Shown: one piece after another, positions 12,401 through 24,126 of the stretch
Position numbering within the stretch: the first letter of the stretch is position 1
How the letters are laid out: each line of letters starts with the position of its first letter
Assembly: GCA_948470475.1 (NCBI GenBank)
Contig: OX419341.1
Span: 26,029,278 to 26,093,277 of the forward strand
Reading direction: 5' to 3'
DNA length: 64,000 bases
Source: Galaxea fascicularis
Taxonomy: Eukaryota; Cnidaria; Anthozoa; Scleractinia; Euphylliidae
Translations under genes and position numbers: made by a program
The notes under the pieces: model-generated
Told to the model about the DNA's origin: nothing
The model's input: the letters and a program-made list of their open reading frames with translations, nothing else
Database searches by the model: none

Positions 12401-13283
12401 CAGATGTTAGATTTTGCTTCCAGTTCTGAGTTGACATGGAATCCTCCAAGCACTGGGTCTACTTCAAGACCAGCACCACCAGCAAGCTCAACATTAGGTT
12501 CCAGACCTACAGCAACAATCACCTGATCTGCCTTGACCTGTTGGATTACAAAGAAGGCGATGCTCATTGAAAAAATTTATGTGGTACATGTACATTTCCC
12601 TGAGCACAAACCAAATCTCACTGACTATTCGGGACGAATCCGCGGAAAGTGAAACCAGGAATGAAGACACATAAATCAATTTATTCATCTGCACGAAGTT
12701 TTTGAAACAAAATTACCTTAGTTAGTTTATTAAAAAGGAATCTCCTTCCCAAAGCTGATAGCTAAACAAAAGTAAAATTCCTTGACTTTTCCCTGGCTTT
12801 CAGATAGAATTTAGAATAGCCACCCACTTCAACAATAAGACTGATTCATCCACTGGAAGATGCCACACTCTTCACCACACCAACATACTAAACCATGCTT
12901 CCTTTTGGTTTTGTACTGCATTCTTGTACAAATTTAAATCCTGTGATCCCCTTGTGGTCATTTTTAATCATATTCATTGTTTGTCTATTTTGTTACAAGG
13001 CATCCCGACTTCCATTTTAGCCAAACTCAAGTTTATACCATCTGTTGAAAACTTGCGCCTCTCTGATTTATTTATTATAAAAACAAAGCAAACTTAAGGC
13101 AACATTGAAACTGACTTACTTCTTCACCATGGTTCAGCCTGAGTTGAACCTGATTTTCTTGGAATGAAACATGTTCCACTGTTGAGTTTGGAATTACATT
13201 TACACCCTCTGAAAAATCAGACATGCAGAAGTTAACCTTGTCAGAAATAAAAATTATTACCATCCTTCACAATGTAGCACTGA

Positions 13284-13334
<51 letters not shown>

Positions 13335-16300
13335 TGATAGACCATAAACAGTCTGATAATATCACTAATTTTGTTCATTCACAACCCTTGTGGACTGAAT
13401 TACAAACAGATTGGTCAAAGGTTTAAAAACAGCCTCATCATCAGGGTTTCATAGCTGCATATTTTACTGTTGAAGTCTCTTTTTTTAGCTGGCGAGTCAT
13501 GGAAGTAATGTTGACAGAAAAAGTCTACATGCATTCTAGAGTTTGAAATTACCAAGTATTGTGCTTTATAGGTTCACATGGTTTACTCACACGTCCTCAT
13601 GCACCTTCTGATGCAAAGAGCATTACCTTGGGTTAAGAGGTACATGGTTTAGGGATGGTTTACCAATGATACCATTTGACACTTATAAATCACATACTGG
13701 TAAAAATAATACAGTATTAGTTCAATATATTATTATTATTATAACAATTTCTGATGCTTTTCAGTTCCTGACCTTTTCTTACTTTGTTTGTTGTCCACTC
13801 CGTCAGGTATTTAGGCAACACTCTGCCCATGTTACCATCCTCTGGGAATATTTGAACAACACTCATCTCAGTCTTTTTACCTGAGGAAAAGTAAACCATG
13901 ACGTGATCTTGACGATCTGTACAGTGCTAATGCAGTGCTGGTAACAACCATCAGTCATCTGACATTTTCTGACCAAATTTTGAAAATGTCTGGCCAATTT
14001 CACATTAAGATCAGACATGATGACCGTCTGAACATGATTCCAAACAAATTTAAATACACTTTTCAAAATTCTGTATTGAATTACAGTATGCTAATTAATG
14101 TCTAATCAAAAAATGCCTGACCAAAAGAAGATCTGAGTCCTGTTATAGAAGAAAAATAATTATTTCCAGCGCTGTGATGTCCTCATAAATGAAGGAAAAT
14201 AAGAAGAGAAGAAGAGAGGTGAGCAACAAAAAAGAGACCATATGCTTCAAGTAGAATGATGATGGACTACACATATTTATTGCCCACTTTTAATGCAGAA
14301 ACAGCATCACAAAACATTGGTACCTCTGTGTCCAAGTGCACAGGCCAATTCACTTCCCAGAAATCCTCCACCAACAATGACAACAGACTTGGCTTCCTTA
14401 ATGGATTTGTCAAGTTCTTTGAAATCTACAATCTGAAAGAAAATACAAACTGATTTTGTTCATTTCTGTTGCTGCCATTCTCATGGAAGTCCAGGGAGAA
14501 AAACTTTGGCCACTGATCCTCATTACTAATGATGTCTACAGTTTAATAAAGAAGCTCAAATACAGTGCAACACAAACTGTAAGAAAACTGATTGGGAATT
14601 TGATACCCAGACTGATATCACCTTTGGAGGCAGGACAGAGGCGCCTTTGGAGGTAAGATGGCCAAGTGGTCTAGGGCGCTGGATTTCAATTCGGTGACCC
14701 GGGTTCAAATCCCGCTCTGGCCACTAGCTGGTGATGTTCTGGGTTCGTGCCTGGTTCGACTCCTTGGCCATCCTTGTAAATAGCCAACTGGTCTGTCTCC
14801 CGCCAGTTGGGATTCTTAACTCTGTTGTGTTCATTTGTTTTATTTGTTTCATTGTCCCTGAAAAGCCCCTCTAGGGGAGTGGTCAATTAAGTTATTATAT
14901 TTTACCTTTCTAAACAATGTTATCCTTTTCTTAACTTGATCACTGCTTCCATCGAAAATGGGTAAGTTCTTTGGAATGCCACCTGTAAAAAGAAAAAACT
15001 ATTGAGTATCATCCATAGACATCATTCTGGAAAAAAAGGAAAAAGTCAAAGTTTTACCGTTGAAATGAAAGACATTTTTACATTCCGGAAAATAGTAACC
15101 TACATGTAATTTTGTGCAGGTAGAATGATAGAAGCTAACCAACCTGGAGCCAAAAGCAATTTGTCATATCCAATTTCTGCTCCATCATTCAATTTGACTT
15201 TCTGTTCTTTGCTATTTATTCCCACAACCTACAGAAAGTACAAAACAGAGGAGGTTAAAATTACTGTATGATGTACTTCCTCCTTTCTTTGAAATGGAGA
15301 GCTGTAAAACACAAGGAATAGCACTTTCAAGGTGCCTGCCATCTTATACTGATACATGTGACTATATAGCTTTTATGAAAGACTAAACACCAAAACTAAC
15401 TATGATTAATGTGCATCTCCATAATGCCAACTTCACTTTTACATGAACATGCCAGGCTAAAAAAACTGATTTACAACCTGTTGTTGCAAGGAAGACGGAG
15501 CATTTACCATTAAGAGTGACAAAAAGGCCTCTGTTGAGACCTGTCAGTAATTGTTGGGTAATTAAAACACCACTGAAAATATATATGCTGTCACCTTCTT
15601 TCCTTTTAACAGCGCAACTCCACCATTTTCTTTAGTGGGTAGCTCACCAGGCTTACAGAAGAATGCTTCTGGTTCAAAAAAGATTCTGCATAAAAAAAAT
15701 TAATAGATTTTATATTCATATTAACCACTGACGGCGTTAAACTATCAGCTGGACAACGATCAGGAGTTTGACAAGAAATACAAAAATATGTAACCCACTG
15801 ATGAAAACATTCTGAATACATTCCTTTCACACAAGAAAACTAAAATAACCCTTGTTTGCCCCTCACAATATCAATACACTATCACGCTCATACTCAGGGA
15901 TGGCACTAGGATTTTTCAATCTGGGTTCTGGGACCCATATGTCTAGTCTAACTGGGGTCCCAATTAAAAACAAGTGGAATGACTTCTTCGAGTCAAAGTC
16001 TTGCATCCTGGGACACATTAAAATTCTGAAGTTGCATTTTTTGGGATTTTATTTGCATACAAGTGCACGATTTCTGTATTAACGCAATCCCTGATACTAT
16101 AGGTCTCGAGAATTCAAGAAATGATCACCAAAGAAGAATTTCTCGATGTTTATGTAAATTCTCCCAACCAGATCTATGGGAACTGTACAGAGAACAACAA
16201 AGAACAATATGTAAAACTATACTGATACCCTCTTTCTTTTCCATTCCACTGTTTGAACTTCAGCTGGGAGACAAGTTCATCGTCATCACAGAACCACAGC

Positions 16301-19300
16301 TCTTTGGAAAGTGGTGGTCGCATGTAAGGTGGGTAATCCTCCTCACCAATAATTAATACCTATGACAAGATAATTAAAATAATAATTTTAGTGGCTAAAT
16401 TAAACTACAACAAAACAAGGACACTACAGTTCCTGCTACCACCTACACCTAAACTTATTTGTTGTGGCTATTACCAACATTAAAAACCAACAGGCCTAAA
16501 AACAAAGATATTCAGTAATTGCTGATCAACAAAACATCAAAAAGTGCTGCCATTGCTGTGCCACAAATGGGTATATACTAATTTGATGTGTTGACAAGTA
16601 AAACTTGATTCTGTTAGCCTGTAAGGGCTCTCAATTCAGGCCATCTGATAGGGTGCGATGAAAAATCAGAAATTGTGCGATATTTTCAGCGTAGATTGTG
16701 CGATAAGAAAGGACTATTATGCGGTAAATTGTGCAATTTTTTCCTCAACTATTTTAAGCTTGTTTTACTAGGATTCTGAGAAAGAAAACCACTTTTGTGC
16801 TGCTCTAACAGCGATGTTTTTCATAAGGGAACAAAAAAAGCAGTTATGAGTGAATTGGGATAAAAATATGATTATGACACATAATTATATACCAAACTGA
16901 GACTGTATGATGCACCACCTTGGCTCAAAGTTGGTACATTTTCTTATTTCTATTGCAGTATTTGCTGTTTACATCACCAAAGCTTTTCCATTGCAGGTTC
17001 TCCCATTCAACAGCTATAAAGTGGCTATTCACTGGGATATCTTTGTCTCAGTATAAATATTTTGCAAACAGAGAAGTGGCCAGTGATTACATTTTTACCC
17101 AATGTGGTGAATTGTTAATTTAAAAAAAAGGAAGAACTGGGAATTTGCAGTGGCATGGGTATATGCATATTTGCATCAACCCAGTGACGTGCCACCCATT
17201 TATCCCAAAACTAACTTGAATACTCAAAATGTTACATTCTCTTAACTCTAGTATCCTCAATTTGAACCCAGGCCACCCTGGTGGGGACCTATTGCATCCC
17301 GGCCTGCCCGTCATAGCATTATCTTCAGTTCACAAATAGCTGATAAATCATAATTACATTTCCATATCCAGTGTCAAGAGGGAAAATAACTAGATCCAGA
17401 TTCTCATTTGTAAAGATAAAAAAAATGATCAATTTTGTATTTAGATGATCGATTACGACGTTACACGATGAACAAAACATCAGTCCATCATCCACGTGGA
17501 ACGTACCGGTGGCGTATTTTCCTGCTCGGTCTTTGGCAGTCAAATTTGGAGGAAGGTGCGATTTGGTTTTCCCAGTAGTTCAACACGAAGGAACAGCGGG
17601 CGTTTTCACTATAAATTTGTCCATGAGGACGCCGCCGATGTACGCGAAAGAACTGAAAGAAGCTTACATTTCGTTGTCGAACAACGCTTCCCTGATAAAA
17701 ATTTTGCTCGTTTCCGATTACCACGTACTTTCAGCGTGAGTATAGAAGGATCATATGTCATGGATTTACAACAGCAATTCTGATAAGCTAACTCAAAGAA
17801 AAGAATTGTTTACGTTGCATCAATAGGAAATCCTTTAAAAATGAAAAAATTAGCACCAGGCCCCAGACCTCCAAAAAACGAAAATAACGCCGGGAACTTC
17901 GATTGTTTTTGAAATTCGATGGTTTCAGAACGTTTCTTGGGCTTTTTTGAAAGTAAATCGTCTTGAAACTTAGGAAAGACAAGGAATTTTTTCAGAAAAG
18001 GCACTTATTTATGGTTTATTTTTTAAGAATTGTGCATTTTTTATGAATTAAGCGATTTTTTATGAATTGTGCGATCGGATGCGATTTGAGGTCAATTGTG
18101 CGAAATCGCACCATCGCGTAATATCAGATGGCCTGTCAATTCATTGTCAGCCAAGTCTTAAAATGATTCTTTAAAAGATTTCAATTTATAGAGCAACAAA
18201 ATCTAAATCAATAAAAAGGTACTGATACATAAACGTTTCTGATCTACAGGGAAGATGGGTTGGAAACACAAGTATATGTGATTTTTATATTCCTTCAAAG
18301 AGGTTTCATAAACTTCTAGTCTAATATATTTGAAAGCAATATTATTGGAGGTTAGTTGTACAGGCAACCAGAAAGTTTGGCAAATTTCAGCAGCCAGGTT
18401 AATTATATAATAAGCATTCTGAGAGAATCCAAAAACACGATAGTCACCACAATAGGTTGGGTACTTTTGAATTCTTGTATTGTCTTGCAGTACCTTGGCA
18501 TTGTTGTCGTTCTTTCTAATGGCTCTGTAGGCAGCAAATGATGCTGTACCAGCTCCTACTAGAATGTACGTGGCATGTTCTGGAACCTCGGGTAATGGAG
18601 GGGATGCATCTTTCAACACGAACACAAAAGGTAAATAATTCAATGCAGTCTCACAACTTTTGTAATTATTTTAGATACACAGAAAATCAGGAAGTGTTTT
18701 TTTATCAAGGAACACCTTAGTCCACTGTGCATTTCTAGGTATTATCTATGTCCCTCCCCCATGGAAAGGTCGCTGTAGACTCTGAGTCTATGCCATTGAC
18801 TTACAAAAGTACTGAACTACTAATTGGAAAGTACAGAAAGGTGGGCTCTTAACATAAAACCTAAGGTGGGACAAATAGGGAAGCAGGGTTGGTGCAGTGG
18901 TGAGAGTGCTTGCCTTCCACCAGTGTGTCCCGGGTTCGATTCCTGCAGACTTGGCGTCATAAGTGGGCTGAGTTTGTTGGTTCTCTACTCTGCTCCGAGA
19001 AGTTTTTCTCTGGGTACTCCCCTTTTCCCCTCTCCTCAAAAACCAACATTTGATTTAATTTCGAGTTTATGTGATTTACAGTCTCCCCGATAAGTAGAGC
19101 ACTAATGTTTGGCTAGAACAATTTGAGACTTAAGTTATCATTTCATTATTATCATAGGTATATAACATATTTTTTAATAATAATTAACTCAGCCAGACAA
19201 AACTCATTTAATTAGTAAATGCAAATGAAAAAAGAGGACTTTCAATTTAACTTTGAACAGCCATTGCTGTGCTAATATTTTCAGCCCTAACATTAAACTA

Positions 19301-22300
19301 CACGGCCAAAAGTATCTACTAATTAAGTTGCCTTTACAGTCATAACACTTACACCTGTGACAGGTGTCGTGGATTATGGGTTCAAAACAAATGTTACCCT
19401 CATTGTAAAGACAAAACAGAGTGACTGTACAATGTGCTAATAGTGCCAATGAATACACGAGAAACTATATAAACACTTGTTATGGAAAAAACAATTGACT
19501 GTCAGCATGATGTCTTAATGATACCCCATTCAGCATGCAATGTGAACCTGTCTGTCTTGTACCTTCTGTACTGGCCTCACTGGATGCTGCTGGAGATTCC
19601 TCTGCAGATGGAGCCACCTCAGAGGATACCTCAGTTTGTTCTGTAGGTGTTTCTGTAGGTGCAGGCTCGGTAGATGCAGGTGTTGTCTGTAATTTATAAA
19701 AGTTATCTATATTTATTTTGATTTTAGGATGTATAGTCAAACCTGTATTCAGTAGTCACCCTCTACAAAGTAGTCAGTTGTTGAAGTCCTGGCCCAGGTT
19801 GTTAAAAGGCTGGATAGCGCTATCAACTGGGTAAATATCTATCCAGTGGATAGTGCAATTAGCTTTCCCAATATTTATCTGATGGATAGTGATTAATCCG
19901 GTGGATAGCGCTAATCCAACATTTGAACAACCAGGGCCTGTAGATTTGACCTCTATGACTATTAAGGGGTCATAATGACCCTTTACTGAGCCCCACGTCC
20001 TGAGTTTACTGTTTCTGTTGTCTAAACCTGCATTTAACGGTCACTTTGTAAGGCAGAATCACTGAAATATGATACCAAATAGTGTGCCAAGTAATAGAAT
20101 TCCAGGATTATTTTCATAATTAATCTGTTCATTAAAGCGGCAGAAATTGACAATTTTTGGACTTTGTCTTTTGTCAGGTCTTACATGTAATTAGTGATGA
20201 ATGTGATATAAAATGGCATCTTTGTTTAACGTGTATTCTAAGCGGCTCCGTATTTGGTGATCACCCTACAGCATGTATATTAGACAGTCACTTTACCATT
20301 CCTTGAGGGTGATTGCTTAATACAGGACTCAGTGAGGTTCGACTGAGTGTATGATTGTAACTTTAAATATAATGCTAAAAAACATCAAATTATGCACATT
20401 TCAATCATATTTCATGTGGAGGTTTCCACACTATAAATTGATGTTTAAGTATTTTAATATTATTACAGCCAATCTATATGTAGTCACAAGCAGGGCAACA
20501 AAGTTGAACATAATATTCAGATTCTAGCCTGCGTAGACGCCTTGTCTGTTTCCTCTAGAGCCAAGGGGAAGTCGTGCGAAGGCATGGGGCGAGAGCAAAA
20601 AGGTTAGGAACAGAACTGCTACTAATTTTTTTGCCACCTCTGTGCCCCGTGCCCTCGCTCAACTCCCACTTGCCTGAAAGGAAACGGAAAAGACTGTTAC
20701 GCAGGCTATTCAAATTCAGAACAAGAATCATCGACCAAATTTTGCAAACCTTGGTATCTTCCTTGGACACCGCAGATTTTGTTGGAGGAAGACCTCTTGG
20801 ATATAAAATACCACTGTAAAAACCCTAAATATAAAGAAATCCCAACACATATTACTTTATAAAACTTGTATTTATCTATGTTATTTGCATTTACGCACAA
20901 ATTCTACCCTGAACATTTATTATAAAACGACAGTTTTTCCTAACCTCTGCACACCTACATGTCTCAAATCACAATGACACCACCACTCTGCTTAGCTTCA
21001 TAGTTGCTAGCATACAAGTGATGCATAACAACTCTTGAAAATGTTTGCCTGCTTAATTTACTCATATTTTATTATGTGAAAAGATAATAAGAGAGAAAGA
21101 GGGAGCTTACAGTGGAACATAGCAATGCAGGCACCTAGTTGCTATGACCTTCTCGTTATTATGACCACTTTTTTTTCATCCCGACAAAACACCCAATATG
21201 AAATGATGCAACCACCCTCAGGGTTCTCATTAGATTTTTAAGTAGGAGTTGATAACGTAGGAGGCTCTTCAGCAAAGCCAGAAGAAACAAAACAGAGAAA
21301 AGAAAAGCGACTTAAACACAAAGTAAGTGGCTATAAATCCCAAAGTAAGCAGTGATCAAACGCTGGGTGCCGCCTTCTGTTGAGAACCCTCCACTCTGTT
21401 AACCCTTTAAACCCTAAGAGTGATCAGCATCAAATTTCTCCTTGTAATATCAGTGCTTTTTAAATCAGAGTGGTCACAAGAATTAGGGATAGGATCACAC
21501 AAGATGCATAAATGCTTGATATTTTAACAATTTCTCCCTACTTCCTCTATAGGAAATATATATGGGCAACAAATGAGAATTTATACTTTGATCTTATGGT
21601 TTAAATGGTTAATGCAGGCAACAGCCACATTGTGAAACCCAACCTGTATACCCCTTTACAGGGTTGTTCCAAAGTAGCACGCAGACAACGAAAATAGGCC
21701 ATTTTCGTATTCTCGGTATTGAACTGGATCTAGCATGAAGTGGAGGCTCTTGCGGGGGAATACATTTACATATGAAAAGATTCCCCCGCAAGAGCCTCCA
21801 CTTCATGCTAGATCCAGTTCAATACCGAGAATACGAATATGGCCTATTACCACCAACTTTGAGTTCCTGGCCATACTCTCTACTGGGATATTCCTCTGAT
21901 TCTTTAGTCCTGGTTTAGTGTAAGATGACAAATATAGCCACCTACTTCAACAATAAAGCTGCCATCTTCAAAACTTTCTAACAACCCTGCTTTTATAAGT
22001 TTGCCTACTTAATGCCAGCACTTGATCCAAGTGCAACTTTTACGGGAGAGACAAGTGACAAATCCTGGGAAACATTATTAAAATGTCCTCTACTTACTGA
22101 GCTGTATATGCTGTAGGTGTGGCATTTTGCTCCTTTTATAAAATTTCAGTTTTGTGTGTAACACTTGAAAGAGTTGACACTACATGTATATACCCCATTA
22201 ATATTGTCAAGTTCTAACGGTCTTTTGGTAGCTGTATTGACAGGGTTGCATGGCCATGGTACATCAGGAGATCGAAAGGACGATAGAAACCATTTCCCTG

Positions 22301-23451
22301 TCCCACAGGGCTATGGTATGAAAAAATTCTGTACAACACCATACATTAATAATATAATAGTACAATATTATAATAATACATCTTATATAGCGCATCTATC
22401 CATAACAATGATCAGTGCGCTTAGAATAAAAATATAGATAAAATTAAAACTAAAAATAAAAATATATACATGTAGAAAAAAAAATAATGGTCAATGTCAA
22501 AAGTAACTATGTTTAAAAAGGTACGTCTTGAGCTTCTTCTTGAAAATATCAATCGACGTGGATGTTTTTAATTCCACTGGAAGAGAGTTCCACAAGCGTG
22601 GGGCAGCTACGGAGAAGGCACGTTTACCATGAGACTCCAAGTTGTAATTAGGAGTTTCAAGCAGACATTTTGAACCAGAGCGCAGGTTTCTCTATGGAGT
22701 ATAGTCATTTATAAGGTCTTGTATATATTGAGGGGCCAATTTTACTCAAGCTTTAAAGGTCAGGAGCAGAACCTTAAACACCTGTGTATATTATTGTTAT
22801 ACCTGTGTCACTGTCATACAACCCCTTAAAACTAGCGACCATGAATTCTTGATTTTCAACCACATGACAAGGCGGCCATGTTGGTGGTCAATACAATACA
22901 AATTATTAACGCAGAATTTGCATAAAAATTATTTAATGAAGTTTAGTTCCCAGTGGAGAAACAGACTATTGTTCTTGACCACAAACATGACTGCCATGAC
23001 ATCACATGCAAACCAGCATTACAGACTGAGTAACAAAATGTAATACATAATTATGTTAGGGCTGTAAGGAAATCTTGCCCCAGGGGTGAGATAGGGGGGA
23101 GAGAAAAAGAGGGTTAAAGGTTGAAGACAAGATATGGATGATCCACGTAAATTGGTGGTAAAACACGCGTTTTAAGTCAAGTAAATAGATAATCAAATGT
23201 ATACTCACATAGAACAACGAGCCTCCAAGTAATCCAATACCGACTGCTAGTGCCGCGTTTTCACCGAGGGGACCCGAACTCTGCCCCCCATCTGAAGCTT
23301 GTCGGATCGCCTGCAACCGACCAGCGGCGAAATTTGGTCTCTTTTGAAGAGAACTAAATCGTCTGCATCCGCTTGACCTTGAAGAGACCAACACCGGTCT
23401 AATCTGACCCAAATACGGCCGGAAAAACCTACCACAAGTCACCAAGGACAT
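9410..23451 (-). CDS. AIFM1: Apoptosis-inducing factor 1, mitochondrial (complete, 15 exons)
   Basis: AIFM1 is a FAD-dependent NADH oxidoreductase anchored in the inner mitochondrial membrane. It supports MIA40/CHCHD4 import and respiratory-complex assembly, and promotes DNA fragmentation when released. Exons: 23451-23209, 19686-19563, 18609-18494, 16359-16229, 15685-15595, 15228-15144, 14982-14906, 14432-14324, 13880-13773, 13208-13120, 12537-12397, 11792-11650, 11119-10963, 10276-10118, 9481-9410. They join into 614 aa; human AIFM1 is 613. Exon 1 has an Arg-rich presequence and a membrane segment (about 66-81). Exon 2 is a Thr/Pro/Glu-rich linker. The FAD site is GAGTAS (141-146) and the NADH site GGGFLG (310-315). 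Exon 12 carries [19 protein letters not shown]; the C-terminal domain has [12 protein letters not shown]. Intron 14 has a GC donor (10117-10116). SINEs and DNA elements fill many introns. Confidence 0.97.
9560..9720. repeat. Degenerate inverted-repeat element in AIFM1 intron 14
   Basis: It contains GGTCATTACCGGGAAATCTCAGA followed by a central GACCGCGGCGAGCGATAGCGAGGTC and TCTGAGATTTC, giving a palindromic core. A short MITE-like remnant; boundaries are approximate. Confidence 0.5.
9945..10015 (+). repeat. tRNA-like SINE head fragment
   Basis: GCTCAGTTTTTAGAGCACAG resembles an A box/D-arm region and GGGTTAGAATCCC a B box/T-arm. The anticodon arm is CACCTGTACCGCACAGGT. The acceptor stem does not close, so I read this as a SINE fragment. 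It lies in AIFM1 intron 14. Confidence 0.5.
11200..11400 (-). repeat. Probable tRNA-derived repeat in AIFM1 intron 12
   Basis: On the minus strand, GAGGTATCGCAGTAACCATG is followed by GGGTTTGAATTCC, a B-box-like sequence. The ends are unclear. It lies between exons 12 and 13 and interrupts nothing coding. Confidence 0.4.
12091..12290 (+). mobile_element. Palindromic element, GGCCCGTACTGTAAGTTACGGA family, copy 1
   Basis: An imperfect palindrome of about 157 bp: CTTACTAGCC...CCGTACTGTAAGTTACGGA pairs with ATCCGTAACTTACAGTATGG...GGTTAGTAAG. Similarity to the copy at 28605-28798 continues past the palindrome through ATCTCTGAGGTTAATC. It lies in AIFM1 intron 11. Confidence 0.75.
13284..13334. 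repeat. (AAT)n microsatellite
   Basis: About 17 uninterrupted trinucleotide units in AIFM1 intron 9, about 75 bp upstream (on the minus strand) of the exon 10 acceptor. Confidence 0.95.
14650..14895 (+). repeat. tRNA-headed SINE abutting AIFM1 exon 7 donor
   Basis: The head has an A-box-like TGGCCAAGTGGTCTAGGGCG and B-box GGGTTCAAATCCC with a long variable arm, like class II (Leu/Ser) tRNAs. The body includes a CAGTTGGGATTCTTAACTCTG stretch and CCTGAAAAGCCCC, and the AT-rich tail runs to within about 10 bp of the minus-strand exon 7 splice donor at 14905-14904. It is therefore inserted head-outward in AIFM1 intron 7. Confidence 0.85.
16637..18135. mobile_element. 1.5-kb DNA element with CAGGCCATCTGATA inverted termini
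   Basis: The left end CAGGCCATCTGATAGGGTGCGATG pairs with the right end, which closes TATCAGATGGCCTG. TCAATT flanks both ends (16631-16636 and 18136-18141). Subterminal regions are rich in TTGTGCGAT motifs. The interior holds an exon-like open stretch (17480-17738) but no recognisable transposase. It lies in AIFM1 intron 3. Confidence 0.85.
17480..17738 (+). other. Exon-like open frame inside the 1.5-kb element
   Basis: An AACATCAG acceptor-like site precedes about 80 open codons ending at a consensus donor CAGC|GTGAGTAT. The frame reads [19 protein letters not shown] and continues [14 protein letters not shown]. Base composition is much richer in GC than the surrounding element. It could be a captured host exon or a relic of the element's own protein. 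I do not recognise it. Confidence 0.45.
18878..19158 (+). repeat. tRNA-headed SINE, GCAGGGTTGG family, copy 1
   Basis: It begins AAGCAGGGTTGGTGCAGTGG, with B box GGGTTCGATTCC. The body has TTGGTTCTCTACTCTGCTCC and ends ACAGTCTCCCCGATAAGTAG plus an AT-rich tail. It is closely similar to 49402-49676. It lies in AIFM1 intron 2. Confidence 0.88.
19788..19940. mobile_element. MITE with GGCCCAGGTTGTT termini
   Basis: CCTGGCCCAGGTTGTT at the left pairs with AACAACCAGGGCCTG at the right. The interior repeats GGATAGCGCTATC and GGATAGTG-type motifs in both orientations. It lies in AIFM1 intron 1. Confidence 0.8.
20525..20708. mobile_element. MITE with TAGCCTGCGTA termini
   Basis: TAGCCTGCGTAGACGCC at the left pairs imperfectly with TTACGCAGGCTA at the right, about 184 bp apart. 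GC-rich interior, no coding capacity. AIFM1 intron 1. Confidence 0.7.
21693..21848. mobile_element. Near-perfect palindromic element, copy B
   Basis: 156 bp. Arms run AATAGGCCATTTTCGTATTC through AGTTCAATACCG-type and CCTCCACTTCATGC sequences, pairing almost base for base. TTTACATATGAA (21765-21776) is exactly at the centre. It shares ends and centre with 8567-8744 while the stems are unrelated. AIFM1 intron 1. Confidence 0.93.
22497..22790. repeat. Dispersed repeat of unclear class
   Basis: A relatively GC-rich block (GGAAGAGAGTTCCACAAGCG, then GGGGCAGCTACGGAGAAGGC) whose sequence I associate with a repeat found in several invertebrate genomes. It has stops in the frames I read and no usable boundaries. 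AIFM1 intron 1. Confidence 0.4.
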
Positions 23452-24126
23452 TTTATATCGGAATATCGAAGGATTTTCATGTGGAAAAGGTCGTGCTTCA
23501 GTGAGCGTGCGCGAATGATGCAACACCACTGTCTTGCGATGATCGTATAATCAGTTTTCAAATTTTGGGAAACTTGAGTGTCGTCGAAACAATACTTACA
23601 TAGAGTGAAAATACCGTCTGAGCATGATTTTTAAAAGTTCTGGAGGTTATTTTAGCCCATGGAGCTTCAAATAAGTCTTCACTTCCGCTTTAATTTTCAT
23701 TATAATAAGGGATACCTTTTTCCGGAAGGTTCCAAGCTGGGCCCGGGGTTGGGGTCCACTTGTAGGGGACGGCTTACGGCAGGTGCTGGCGAGTGGAGGC
23801 TACTTCCATTTGGTACCCCTGAGAACACTCAAAGAGTCAAACTATTTGTGTACTTGACTTTTATTACACGTGCTAGTAGCTGACTACTCTTGCACATCAC
23901 TCTAAAATGTACAACCATAAGCTCTTAATTCTTACAATTTAAAGATCATTTTTTTAATCAAAAGAAAGTTATTTAATTAACATAATATTACTTCAACTTC
24001 AAAGTTAGATCTGTACTCCATCTAAATGTAGTACTGTTGTTATTTTAAAATATACAGTCAAAATGAAAATGATGTATTATTAAAACAGTAGTTTTTTTTT
24101 CTATTCTTGTGTCATATTATGCTATT

